A stretch of DNA of 64,000 nt, taken from assembly GCA_002337455.1 (NCBI GenBank), contig DDGC01000001.1, forward strand, positions 22,927-86,926, in the 5' to 3' direction. The DNA is from Rhizobiales bacterium UBA1912 (GTDB taxonomy: Bacteria; Pseudomonadota; Alphaproteobacteria; Rhizobiales; Devosiaceae). The notes beneath the pieces were generated by a model. The model saw only the letters and a list, made by a program, of their open reading frames with translations, had not been told where the DNA came from and did no database searches. A program made the position numbers and the translations under genes. Positions 51,094-60,238 of the stretch are shown piece by piece (within the stretch, counting starts at the first letter, position 1; every line of letters begins with the position of its first letter).

Positions 51094-52767
51094 ATGAAAC
51101 TGGAACAAGTCACACGCCACGAGACCGTCGGTGATTTCATTGCCGCCTATCTCGCCGACATCGGCGTCGAGGTGATCTTCGGGGTTATCTCCATCCACAA
51201 CATGCCGATCCTGGATGCGCTGGCGCGTCAGGGCCGCGTGCGTTTTGTTCCGGCGCGCGGCGAGGCCGGCGCCATGAACATGGCCGATGCCTACGCCCGC
51301 GTTTCGGGCAAACTTGGCGTTGTGATGACTTCGACGGGTACCGCAGCGGGCAATGCCGCCGGCGCGCAGGTTGAAGCGTTGACCGCCGGCACGTCACTGC
51401 TTCACATCACGGCAACCGTCGATACCCAGTTCATGGACCGCGACAGGGCGCCGATCCACGATGTTCCGCGCCAGCCCGACATGCTCAAGGGCATTTCCAA
51501 GGCCTATTATCGGCTGTGGGACGCAAAGAGCGCCATTGGAACGCTGACCGCCGCCATCAACGCCGCCATCAGCGCGCCCACGGGCCCGGTGAGCCTTGAA
51601 ATCCCCGTTGACGTCCAGCGTATGGCAGCGCCGCCTTCGACGCGCGCTTTTGCCCTTTCGCCGCAGAACCCACTGGCCAGCGATGCCGTCATCGACGAGC
51701 TGGCCCAGCTCGTTACCGGCGCGCGGCGTCCGATGATCTGGTTGGGTGGGGGCGCCCGCAACGCAAGCAGGCAAGCCACTGAACTCGTGGAACGCGGCTT
51801 TGCAGCGGTCACCTCCACAAATGGCCGCGCCACGGTATCGGAGGACAATCCGGCCAATCTGGGTGCCTTCAATATGGCGCCCGAGAGCCAGGCGCTGTAC
51901 GAAACCATCGATCTGATGATCGTTGTCGGCTCGAGGCTGCGCGGCAACGAGACGCTCAACAACACTATGCGTTTGCCGCGTCCCCTTATCCAGATCGATG
52001 CCGACGCTTATCAGGGCGGCCGCAACTATCCCGTGGATCTTTTCGTTCACGGCGATGCAGCCGACACGCTGCAACGCCTGCTCGACCGCCTGCCGGAGAA
52101 GCTCTCGGTCGATCCCAACCTCGTCTTCGACATTGCCAACACCCGCGCCCGCGGGGAGGGCACGATGCGCGCGGCCATGGGCCCCTACAGCACCATCGCC
52201 GACGCTCTGCTCGAGCGGGTGACGCCGGGCGGGCATCCCTGGGTGCGCGACGTAACGATCTCGAACTCAACGTTCGGCAACCGTTACGTCAAGATCGCCG
52301 AGCCCTGTCACGGCGTGCATGCGCTGGGCGGCGGCATCGGCCAGGGCGTTGCCATGGGCATCGGCGCGGCAATAGCGTCCAAATCCGCCAAGGCGATCAC
52401 GCTGCTCGGCGACGGAGGCACCCAGCTCGGGATCGCCGAAATGATCACCGCAGTCGAGGAGAAAGCGCCGCTCGTTTACGTGCTGATGAACGACCAGGCC
52501 TATGGCGTCATCCGCAACATCCAGGACGCCCAGTACGATAGCCGTCATTACTATTCGGCCCTGCACACCCCCGATTTTGCCACCCATTGCGCTGCAATCG
52601 GCATGCCGCACCACAAGGTTGGCGCCGTTTCCGAGTTTGCTGGTGTCCTTGATGCCGCGCTGGCCGCCGAAGGCCCCCAGCTTATCGAAGTGGACATGAT
52701 CGCCATCGGTCCGTTTGCCGAGAGCTTTTCAGGCCCTCCGGCGGGTGCTGCCGGCAACAAGGTTTGA
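51094..52767 (+). CDS. Thiamine-diphosphate-dependent enzyme (acetolactate synthase / benzoylformate decarboxylase family)
   Basis: A 557-residue ThDP enzyme. The N-terminal domain has FGVISIHNMPILDAL and the catalytic Glu in PARGEAGAMNMADAYARVSG. The cofactor motif is LLGDGGTQLGIAEM followed by VEEKAPLVYVLMNDQAYGVI. Members decarboxylate or ligate 2-oxo acids; in a degradation operon a 2-oxo-acid decarboxylase or C-C lyase is likely. I took the ATG at 51094, which has GGAAG upstream; the ATG at 51082 would add four residues. Confidence 0.9.
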   Translation: MKLEQVTRHETVGDFIAAYLADIGVEVIFGVISIHNMPILDALARQGRVRFVPARGEAGAMNMADAYARVSGKLGVVMTSTGTAAGNAAGAQVEALTAGTSLLHITATVDTQFMDRDRAPIHDVPRQPDMLKGISKAYYRLWDAKSAIGTLTAAINAAISAPTGPVSLEIPVDVQRMAAPPSTRAFALSPQNPLASDAVIDELAQLVTGARRPMIWLGGGARNASRQATELVERGFAAVTSTNGRATVSEDNPANLGAFNMAPESQALYETIDLMIVVGSRLRGNETLNNTMRLPRPLIQIDADAYQGGRNYPVDLFVHGDAADTLQRLLDRLPEKLSVDPNLVFDIANTRARGEGTMRAAMGPYSTIADALLERVTPGGHPWVRDVTISNSTFGNRYVKIAEPCHGVHALGGGIGQGVAMGIGAAIASKSAKAITLLGDGGTQLGIAEMITAVEEKAPLVYVLMNDQAYGVIRNIQDAQYDSRHYYSALHTPDFATHCAAIGMPHHKVGAVSEFAGVLDAALAAEGPQLIEVDMIAIGPFAESFSGPPAGAAGNKV

Positions 52768-52772
52768 TCGGC

Positions 52773-53585
52773 ATGCATCTGGGATTGATCGGCTACGGCA
52801 ACATTGCCCACACCCTGATGGGCGTACTCGCCAACGAAGGCGCGAAGCCCTCCAAGGTCACAGTGCTTTGCACGCCCGACCATGTGGGCGAAACGCGGGC
52901 ACGGCTGGCCAGGGATTTCGACGGCCAGGGGCAGGTTGTTGCAGAGACGGGGGCGTTGATTGACGCCATGCCTGATCTCGTCGTCGAATGTGCCGGCCAT
53001 GAGGGCGTCCGCCAGCACGCGACCGCCGTGCTGCGCGCCGGGATCGAGACGGTCATCGTCTCGATCGGCTCGCTGGCCGATCAGCCCTTGCACGAAGAGG
53101 TGCTGGACGCGGCGCGCGCCGGATCCACCCGGTTCATCCTGCCCGCCGGCGCCATTGGCGGCATCGATGTCCTCTCGGCCCTCAAGCCATCAGGGATAGA
53201 GGCCGTGAGCTATACCGGTCGCAAGCCTCCAGGAGCCTGGAAAGGCACCCCCGCCGATAAGATGCACGACCTCGATGCGCTCGCGGTCGAAACCGTCATT
53301 TTTTCCGGGAATGCGCGCGAGGCAGCCATTCAATACCCCAAGAACGCCAATGTCGCTGCGACCCTGGCGCTTGCCGGGCTGGGGTTCGAAAAGACCGGGG
53401 TGCGCCTTGTTGCCGACCCCGGCGTAAGCGGCAATGTACACGAATACAGCGTCCGCTCGGCAGCCGCCGAATTCACTGTAAGGATCGAAGGCAAGCCGTC
53501 CCCGGACAATCCCAAGACCTCGGTCACCACCGTCTATTCAGTCGCACGCGAAATCTTCAACCGCTGTCGGGAGCAGGCCATATGA
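52773..53585 (+). CDS. Aspartate dehydrogenase-like NAD(P)-dependent protein (DUF108/NadX family)
   Basis: A 270-residue protein of the aspartate dehydrogenase family. The Rossmann loop is HLGLIGYGNIAHTLMGVL; VECAGHEGVRQHATAVL and IVSIGSLADQPLHEEVL are family signatures, and FILPAGAIGGIDVLSAL and YTGRKPPGAWKGTPA follow. NadX makes iminoaspartate for NAD synthesis, but no nadA or nadC is present here. In this operon it more likely oxidises an amino-acid-like intermediate or reduces an imine, which hints at a nitrogen-containing substrate. Confidence 0.88.
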   Translation: MHLGLIGYGNIAHTLMGVLANEGAKPSKVTVLCTPDHVGETRARLARDFDGQGQVVAETGALIDAMPDLVVECAGHEGVRQHATAVLRAGIETVIVSIGSLADQPLHEEVLDAARAGSTRFILPAGAIGGIDVLSALKPSGIEAVSYTGRKPPGAWKGTPADKMHDLDALAVETVIFSGNAREAAIQYPKNANVAATLALAGLGFEKTGVRLVADPGVSGNVHEYSVRSAAAEFTVRIEGKPSPDNPKTSVTTVYSVAREIFNRCREQAI

Positions 53586-55081
53586 CCCATTTCGAACTGC
53601 CGCCCGCCGAGCTTTTCATCGGCGGAAGCTGGGAAAAGGGCACCGGCGCGGAGATCGCCTCGGTCTTTTCGGCCGACGGATCGGTCAACCGTGTCATCAA
53701 CGGTGCAAGCCGGGCCGATGGCGAGCGGGCCATAGAGCGGGCGCTTCGGGCGCAGGCCGATCCGGCCTGGCGCAATCTCAAGCCCCATGAACGCGCCCGC
53801 TACCTCTACCGCATTGCCGAAGGCATAGAAAACAACGCGGCGCGCATTGCCCATATCCAGACGCGCGACACCGGCAAGACGCTGCGGGAGACGACGGCGC
53901 TTGTTGCATCGGCCGCGGGTACGTTCCGCTATTATGCGGGCGCTCTGGAAAGCCTCGATGATGCGCTGACGGCGCCGCGCGGCGACTATCTTTCCCTCTC
54001 GATCCACGAGCCGCTGGGACTTGTCGCGGCGATCACGCCGTGGAACTCCCCGATTGCGTCGGACGCCCAGAAGGTGGCGCCCGCACTTGCAGCGGGCAAT
54101 GCAGTGCTGCTCAAGCCTGCCTCATGGTCGCCGCTGGTTTCGCTTGAACTGGCGCGCATCATCGAGGCGGCCTGTCTGCCCAAAGGACTGTTCTCGGTTC
54201 TCCCGGGCGCTGGCCGCGAGGTGGGCAATCTGCTGGTCGAGCATCGGGCGATTTCGCGGGTCAGCTTTACCGGCGGCACCGCGACGGGCCGTATGCTGGC
54301 GCGGCAGGCGGCGGAAAAGCTGATGCCGATTTCGCTCGAACTCGGCGGCAAGTCCCCCACCATCGTCTTTGCAGATGCCGATATCGACCTGGCGATCGCC
54401 GGCGTTCTGTTTGGCGTTTTTTCGTCGAGTGGCCAAAGCTGCATCGCCGGCTCGCGCCTGTTCGTTGAGCGCTCGATCTACGACAGTTTTGTTGCGCGCC
54501 TTGTCGAGGCGACCAACGCGCTGGTGGTTGGCGACCCATTCGACGAGCGCACGCAAGTGGCCCCGCTCGTTCATTTCGATCACCGCGACGCTGTGGCCAA
54601 TCAAGTGGCGGCGGCGGTCGAGGCTGGTGCCGAGATCCTTTGCGGCGGCGCGATACCCCAGGGCGATCAGTACGCCAAGGGCGCCTATTATCTGCCCACC
54701 ATACTCGCCGGCGTGACCAACGACGCAGAAATCTGCCGTCAGGAGATATTCGGTCCGGTCCTGTGCGTGCTGCCGTTCGATGACGAAGCCGAATTGATCG
54801 CCCAATCCAACGACAATGATTACGGGCTGGCCTGTGGCGTCTGGACCCGCGATTTCCCCAAGGCCTGGCGCATTGCCCGCGCCATTACCAGCGGAACCGT
54901 CTGGGTCAACACCTACAAGCAGTTTTCCGTCTCGACACCCTTTGGCGGCGAAAAGGATTCCGGCACTGGACGCGAAAAAGGCAGGGACGGCATCCGCGCC
55001 TATATGGCCCAGAAATCGGTTTACGTTGATCTGACCGGCAAGCCCCACCCATGGGCGCGCTGGCCGGATGGGGGTGCATGA
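53582..55081 (+). CDS. Aldehyde dehydrogenase family protein
   Basis: A 499-residue NAD(P)-dependent aldehyde dehydrogenase. ITPWNSPIASDAQKVAPALA is the cofactor region, SFTGGTATGRM the Rossmann loop, and the general base Glu lies in LELGGKSPTIV. The catalytic Cys lies in SSGQSCIAGSRL, and ITSGTVWVNTY with PFGGEKDSGTGREKG ends the domain. It probably oxidises a ring-cleavage semialdehyde. It overlaps both neighbours by four bases. Confidence 0.93.
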   Translation: MTHFELPPAELFIGGSWEKGTGAEIASVFSADGSVNRVINGASRADGERAIERALRAQADPAWRNLKPHERARYLYRIAEGIENNAARIAHIQTRDTGKTLRETTALVASAAGTFRYYAGALESLDDALTAPRGDYLSLSIHEPLGLVAAITPWNSPIASDAQKVAPALAAGNAVLLKPASWSPLVSLELARIIEAACLPKGLFSVLPGAGREVGNLLVEHRAISRVSFTGGTATGRMLARQAAEKLMPISLELGGKSPTIVFADADIDLAIAGVLFGVFSSSGQSCIAGSRLFVERSIYDSFVARLVEATNALVVGDPFDERTQVAPLVHFDHRDAVANQVAAAVEAGAEILCGGAIPQGDQYAKGAYYLPTILAGVTNDAEICRQEIFGPVLCVLPFDDEAELIAQSNDNDYGLACGVWTRDFPKAWRIARAITSGTVWVNTYKQFSVSTPFGGEKDSGTGREKGRDGIRAYMAQKSVYVDLTGKPHPWARWPDGGA

Positions 55082-56298
55082 TGCCGTCCATCGCCATCGT
55101 CGGCGCCGGCCCGTCGGGCTGTTACACGGCACAAGCTCTCGGCAAGGCGCTGCCTGAGGCCCGCATCGATATCATCGACCGCCTGCCGGTCCCTTACGGC
55201 TTGATCCGATATGGTGTTGCCCCGGACCATCAGGGCACCAAGGCCGTGACACGTCAGTTCGAACGTCTCTTCGAGCGCAGCGGCGTGGGCTTTTTTGGCA
55301 ATGTCGCCCTGGGGCGCGACATCGCACTCGCAGATCTGCGCGCGCAATATGACGCTGTGGTCCTGGCCACCGGCCTGTCGCAGGATCGCGCCTTGGGTAT
55401 CGAAGGCGAGGACCTTCCCGGCGTGATCGGCGCGGGACGCATTACCCGGTATTGGAACGACCATCCCGACTCTGAAAATGACGCGATCGGCCTGGGCCGC
55501 AAGGCGGTCATTATCGGTAATGGCAATGTCGCCATCGATCTGGTCCGCATCCTTGCGAAGGTCGATGGCGAATTCGAAGGCTCCGATCTGGGCGGCCACC
55601 ATCTTAATGGCTTTCGCAACGCCAGTGTGGAGAGCATCGACATCATCGGCCGTTCCCCGGCTGGTGTGGCGAAATTCGATCCCGTCATGCTGCGCGAGCT
55701 CGCCAAGCTGACCGATGCCCGCATAAAGGTCATCTCGGCCGCCGGAGAGGGAAAAGTCGTCGAGGCACTTGCCGCCATAGACGGCCATGATCCCCAGGAT
55801 GCGCAAAAAACCATTACCTTCCGCTTTGGCTGGACACCAGCCAGGCTGACCGGCGAGCAACAGCTTCAAGAGGCGCATTTCACGGCGACTGACGGTTCGG
55901 GAGAAACGCTTGTCTTGCCGTGCGACAGTCTTTTGACCGCCATCGGCTTTGCCGGCAGTGAGGATGTCCCCTCGCCCGAAGCTTCCGAAGATGGGTTTAT
56001 CGAGCCCGGTCTTTATGCAACCGGCTGGTTCCGTCGCGGGCCTCGCGGCACCATTCCCGAAAATCGCGCCGACGCCCAGGCCGTCGCCGCCCGCATTGCC
56101 GCTGACCTGGCTTCCGTCCGGTCAGCGCGGCCCGGCCGCGATGGCCTTGCTCAGCTTGTACCCCACGCCACCGATTATCACGGCTGGCAGCGCATCGATG
56201 CCGCCGAGCGCACCGACTGCCCAGCCGACCGCTGCCGCATCAAGATTCGCGGCCGCAACCAGATGCTCGACCTTGCACGCCAGAAAGGAATGCAGTGA
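55078..56298 (+). CDS. Adrenodoxin/ferredoxin-NADP+ reductase-like flavoprotein (FprA type)
   Basis: A 406-residue FAD/NADP protein of the adrenodoxin reductase family. The FAD loop is IAIVGAGPSGCYTAQALG, then IDRLPVPYGLIRYGVAPDHQGTK, a hallmark of the family. The NADP loop is AVIIGNGNVAIDLVRIL. A C-terminal NPADR-like tail is rich in Cys and charged residues. It is directly followed by a flavodoxin gene, so it probably passes electrons from NADPH to flavodoxin and on to the Rieske oxygenase. ATGATG offers starts at 55078 or 55081. Confidence 0.88.
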   Translation: MMPSIAIVGAGPSGCYTAQALGKALPEARIDIIDRLPVPYGLIRYGVAPDHQGTKAVTRQFERLFERSGVGFFGNVALGRDIALADLRAQYDAVVLATGLSQDRALGIEGEDLPGVIGAGRITRYWNDHPDSENDAIGLGRKAVIIGNGNVAIDLVRILAKVDGEFEGSDLGGHHLNGFRNASVESIDIIGRSPAGVAKFDPVMLRELAKLTDARIKVISAAGEGKVVEALAAIDGHDPQDAQKTITFRFGWTPARLTGEQQLQEAHFTATDGSGETLVLPCDSLLTAIGFAGSEDVPSPEASEDGFIEPGLYATGWFRRGPRGTIPENRADAQAVAARIAADLASVRSARPGRDGLAQLVPHATDYHGWQRIDAAERTDCPADRCRIKIRGRNQMLDLARQKGMQ

Positions 56299-56762
56299 TG
56301 AAGATCGCCATTCTCTACGGAACCGAAACCGGCAATGCCGAAATGTTGGCCGAAGACATCGCCGCTCACCTTGCCGACCACGAGGTGGAGGTGACCAATT
56401 TGAGCGATTTCGCACCCGACGCGTTCGACGCCGACAATTTCTACATTCTCGTCACCTCGACATATGGCGATGGGGACTTGCCCGCTTCGGCCATCCCGTT
56501 CGGCGAAAGGATGGCCGACGCGCAGCCCGATCTCTCGTCTATCACCTTCGCGGTGTTCGGCATGGGCGATAGCGAATATCCCGAAACCTATAACTTCGGT
56601 GGCAAGCGCCTCGAAGAGTTGATGACCTCGGCCGGCGCGCAACAGGTCGGCGAGCGCATCACCCACGACGCCTCGGGCAGCGATATGCCCGAGGATTTGG
56701 CGTTGCCGTGGGCGGAAGACGTCGTGCGCCAGATGGAGGCGCGTCGCGAGGAGGCAGCATGA
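56298..56762 (+). CDS. Flavodoxin (MioC-like)
   Basis: A 154-residue FMN protein. The phosphate-binding loop is LYGTETGNAEMLAED near the N-terminus; the FMN-stacking loops are TSTYGDGDLPASA and VFGMGDSEYPETYNFGGKRL, as in MioC/short-chain flavodoxin domains. The start overlaps the reductase stop (TGATG). It is likely the electron carrier between the FprA-like reductase and the Rieske oxygenase of the same operon. Confidence 0.92.
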   Translation: MKIAILYGTETGNAEMLAEDIAAHLADHEVEVTNLSDFAPDAFDADNFYILVTSTYGDGDLPASAIPFGERMADAQPDLSSITFAVFGMGDSEYPETYNFGGKRLEELMTSAGAQQVGERITHDASGSDMPEDLALPWAEDVVRQMEARREEAA

Positions 56763-57361
56763 CATCCGCCGCCGATATCCGCGAACGCCTGCTCACGCCA
56801 TGGCGCCACGGCGAAGCCCATGATCTTCGCGACCTCGATATCACCGACCCGCTCGATCTTTCCGGATGCGTGCTGTCTGGGTTCGATCTGAGCGGAACGC
56901 GCTTTCGCGCGCCAGTCGATTTCAGCGGCGCACGGCTGGAGGGGTTGAGCTGGTTCACCGGGGTGAGGTTCGATGACGCGACCGATTTCACCCGCTCCAT
57001 GTTTCTCAACGATGCCCGCTTCGATGGCAGCCGCTTTGCCGGGCCCGCTGTTTTTTCGGGCGCCGAGTTTCGCGGCATTGCCCGTTTCGATGGCGCGCAC
57101 CTCGATGCTGGCGGGGACTTCTCGGCCATCACCAGCTACGGCAATTTTGCCTTCGACGCTGTGCGAATAAAGGCCCCGATCGAATTTACCGGCGCCGAGC
57201 TTCTGGGCGGCCTGTGGGCCAATCGGGCCCATTTCGAGCATGAAGCGGACTTCGCGTCCACGCAAGTTCATGGGCGGTTGTGGCTCAAGAACGCTGTTGT
57301 CCAGAACCACCCGCTGTCCGAAACAGCGTTCGACCTGTCTTTCGGCTACACCTACAAATAG
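56759..57361 (+). CDS. Pentapeptide-repeat protein
   Basis: A 200-residue protein made largely of pentapeptide-type A(D/N)LxX/F repeats: LDLSGCVLSGFDLSGTRF, FSGARLEGLSWFTGVRF, then FLNDARFDGSRFAGPAVF and FRGIARFDGAHLDAGGDF in sequence, which would fold into a right-handed beta-helix. The F-rich form occurs in several rhizobial proteins of unknown role. It is coupled to the flavodoxin gene by four bases and ends the operon. Function unknown. Confidence 0.82.
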   Translation: MTSAADIRERLLTPWRHGEAHDLRDLDITDPLDLSGCVLSGFDLSGTRFRAPVDFSGARLEGLSWFTGVRFDDATDFTRSMFLNDARFDGSRFAGPAVFSGAEFRGIARFDGAHLDAGGDFSAITSYGNFAFDAVRIKAPIEFTGAELLGGLWANRAHFEHEADFASTQVHGRLWLKNAVVQNHPLSETAFDLSFGYTYK

Positions 57362-57371
57362 CGGCCCGCGA

Positions 57372-58448
57372 TCAACGGGCCCGAAACGGCATCCAGCCTT
57401 GAGGCTTGGTTGCGATGTTAACGCGTTCGCCAACCGGCAATGCATCGCCTTCGTGGTAGATCGTCATCACTGCGTCCCCAACATCGACCTTGTTGCGATG
57501 CATTTGAGCTTCCAGATGGCTCTCGACGATCGTTCCCGGCACGCCTTCGGACGCGAAGAACTGGCTTGCCGGGCGGGCGCCGAGGACGACCAATTGCCCC
57601 TCTTTCATCCATGCCGCCCGTTTCACGGAAAACCGGCCACCACCCGTGCAAGCAACAACGGCATCTTCACCCTTGAGCGAAGCGACCTGGCCCTCCAATG
57701 TGTTCATCTCTCCGAACAATCGGGCGATGAACAGCGAGCTCGGGGCGCCCATCACTTCCGATGGCGCCGCCTGCTGCAGGATCTTGCCGCCTTCCATCAC
57801 TCCAACCCGATCGGCGAGGCCAAGCGCGTCGTCCCGGTCATGGGTAACGATCACCGCCGTCGTTCCCAAGGATTTGCAGAGGCGGCGGATTTCGCCACGG
57901 ACGTCGGAGCGCAACTGCGGATCCAGATTGGACAGGGGTTCGTCCATCAGCAGTACACTGGGCCGCTGGGCGATGGCCCGCGCAAGCGCGACGCGCTGCT
58001 GTTGTCCTCCTGACAGTTGGGTAATGCGACGATCGGCCAAATGACCGATCTGCATCATCTCAAGTGTGTCCCTGGTGCGCGTGTCCGCTTCGGGGCGCGA
58101 TAGCCGTGTTCGCCCGCGCTCAAGGGTGAAGCGGACATTTTGCCTGACCGTCATGGTTGGCCAGAGGGCATAGGACTGGAACACCATGCCGATGGGGCGG
58201 CGTTCAGGGGGAAGCCAGAGTCGCTCGCGTTGCGAATAAACAGGGGTTCCGCTGAAACCCATTTCGCCGCCGGTGGGCACTTCCAGGCCCGCCATCATGC
58301 GAAGCGTAGTTGTCTTGCCGCAACCTGACTGTCCGAGCAGAACGTAGGACTCTCCTTCCTTTACCGCCAGGTCGAGGTCGTTGAGCACGAGAACACCGCG
58401 TGGGCCGCCAAATCTTTTCTCGATTTTCGCCAGGGTAATAGCAGTCAT
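57372..58448 (-). CDS. ABC transporter ATP-binding protein (FbpC/PotA-like)
   Basis: A 358-residue ATPase with Walker A GQSGCGKTT, Q-loop VFQSYALWPTMTV, signature LSGGQQQRVALARAIA, Walker B VLLMDEPLSNLD and switch VTHDRDDALGLAD. The C-terminal TOBE-type domain (GARPASQFFASEGVPGTIV) is present. It ends ten bases from the convergent pentapeptide gene, where a GGCCCG/CGGGCC stem (57363-57381) may serve both as a weak terminator. Last gene of a ferric-type importer. Confidence 0.92.
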   Translation of the reverse strand: MTAITLAKIEKRFGGPRGVLVLNDLDLAVKEGESYVLLGQSGCGKTTTLRMMAGLEVPTGGEMGFSGTPVYSQRERLWLPPERRPIGMVFQSYALWPTMTVRQNVRFTLERGRTRLSRPEADTRTRDTLEMMQIGHLADRRITQLSGGQQQRVALARAIAQRPSVLLMDEPLSNLDPQLRSDVRGEIRRLCKSLGTTAVIVTHDRDDALGLADRVGVMEGGKILQQAAPSEVMGAPSSLFIARLFGEMNTLEGQVASLKGEDAVVACTGGGRFSVKRAAWMKEGQLVVLGARPASQFFASEGVPGTIVESHLEAQMHRNKVDVGDAVMTIYHEGDALPVGERVNIATKPQGWMPFRAR

Positions 58449-58467
58449 GGATGTGTTGGACCGTTCA

Positions 58468-60183
58468 TTAGCGGGCGACCGGGCGCCGCGTGAGGTAGAG
58501 GAAGCCAGCGAGAAAAACAGCGACGATGGCGAAGAGCGCCAGCGAAAGCGCGGCAGACTGCTGGGTCTGACCTGAGCTGTTGTAAAGGAAGATACGCGAG
58601 GCCAGCGTTTGTAGGTCGTAGTTGCTCATGATCAGCGTGATCGGCAGCTCGCGCAGCGTCAGAAGAGCGACCCAGAACCAGGCGAAGACCAACCCGGTTT
58701 GCGCTGCAGGGATCGCTATGGACACCAAGGTCCGGCTGGATGTGATCCCCGCCGTGCGAGCATATTCGGCCATCTCGGGGTTCAGTTGCCGGAACGCATT
58801 TTCGGTGATTCTGTGCGCCGTTGCGACATATCTTGTGCCGATCGCGATGACCAGCAGCCAGACAGTTCCGAATATGGGCACATAGCGATGCACTGTCAGT
58901 CCGCCGATATTGAACACGACGGCAATAACGATCGAGGGCACAGCCAGGCTGACTATCGTGACGAGATCGATTGTCCTGCCCATGGCGGGCATGCGGCCCG
59001 ATACCCATGACATTGAAATGGTGAACAGCAACACGCATGTGGGGACGAAAAGTGTGATGAACACCGTCGTCGTCCCGACGTTTGCCAGTTCAGCCCAGAA
59101 CTGCGATCCGAAACCGGCCAGCGACAGCTTTGATATTGCATCCAGGCTTGGTGGCTGTGGGACCGGAAGCAGTGCTGTCCAAACCAACATCAGGAACGGC
59201 AGGCCGATGCCCAAAAACGCGTAGATCGCCAAGCCGATAGTCGAGGCAATCTGGGCCTTCGAGCCCAGCCGTACCGAAGCAACACGAGCCCGGCCACCAA
59301 TCGTTCCGGCGTCTGCGCTGCGTTTAAAGACCAGAATTTGCACAACAATTAGCGCCAACAGGACCGCTGCCGTCATCGTCCCTATGGCCGAGGCATGCCC
59401 ATATTGGGGCAAGGTCATGGCAGATTGAGTGTATTGATATATCCATGTGGCGATCACATCGATGCGCGCCTGCATGCCCAGCATGCCGGCATAGTCGAAG
59501 GTTTCGACGGAGATAACGAGGAAAAACAGGCCAGTGCTGATCAAAGCGGGAGCAGTCATCGGAAGCAAAATCCTGAACAGGGCGTCGGACTTGCTGATTC
59601 CATGAGCACTCGCCGCCTCCTCCATCGCCCCATCTACGCTGGAAAACGCGGGGGCGAGAAAATAGAAGGCCGGGCCAACCATGGTGAGGCCCTGCAAGAC
59701 TATGATCCAAGGCATCGAGTAGATGTTTACCAGAGCGCCTTGGCCGCTCACCTCCTGCCACCAAAGATTGACGAGACCGTTGGAGGGATTGAGCAAGAAG
59801 ATATAGCCCAGAGCGACAAGAAAGCCGGGAACAGCGATCTGGCTGGTTGCAGCCACCAGGATGGCGCCGCGCCAGCGAAAATTTGTGCGCGCGTATAGCC
59901 AAGCGAGCGGAATGGCGATCACGAACATTACGGCAAGGCTGCCGACGGCCAGAACGGCGGTGTTGGCAATGACTGTCGCAAATTTGCGCGAGCCGATGAT
60001 CGACTGATAATTGGCCAACCCGAACGTCTTCGTTTCGTCAGAAAGGAAACTGCTCAGGATCAAACCGGCGATGGGCAGCAGCAGCAATACGACCGCAGTG
60101 ATAGCGAGCACCATTACCACCGTGTTGAGTGGGTCACTCCGGCGTGCCGTGATCATGGACGCCGGGCCTGTCGATTGGGGCAT
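58468..60183 (-). CDS. ABC transporter fused permease (FbpB/ThiP-like, two transport domains)
   Basis: A 571-residue membrane protein with about twelve predicted membrane segments, made of two permease domains. The first coupling loop is EEAASAHGISKSDALFRILLPMTAPALISTG, and the second MAEYARTAGITSSRTLVSIAIPAAQTG. The fusion is usual for ferric-iron, thiamine and 2-aminoethylphosphonate importers. AAGGAAACACC precedes the ATG at 60183; a later ATG at 60156 is possible. Confidence 0.9.
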   Translation of the reverse strand: MPQSTGPASMITARRSDPLNTVVMVLAITAVVLLLLPIAGLILSSFLSDETKTFGLANYQSIIGSRKFATVIANTAVLAVGSLAVMFVIAIPLAWLYARTNFRWRGAILVAATSQIAVPGFLVALGYIFLLNPSNGLVNLWWQEVSGQGALVNIYSMPWIIVLQGLTMVGPAFYFLAPAFSSVDGAMEEAASAHGISKSDALFRILLPMTAPALISTGLFFLVISVETFDYAGMLGMQARIDVIATWIYQYTQSAMTLPQYGHASAIGTMTAAVLLALIVVQILVFKRSADAGTIGGRARVASVRLGSKAQIASTIGLAIYAFLGIGLPFLMLVWTALLPVPQPPSLDAISKLSLAGFGSQFWAELANVGTTTVFITLFVPTCVLLFTISMSWVSGRMPAMGRTIDLVTIVSLAVPSIVIAVVFNIGGLTVHRYVPIFGTVWLLVIAIGTRYVATAHRITENAFRQLNPEMAEYARTAGITSSRTLVSIAIPAAQTGLVFAWFWVALLTLRELPITLIMSNYDLQTLASRIFLYNSSGQTQQSAALSLALFAIVAVFLAGFLYLTRRPVAR

Positions 60184-60238
60184 GGTGTTTCCTTGGGGTG
60201 ACAGGCGGAAATGCTTTCGACCTGTCACCCAGTTCGAG

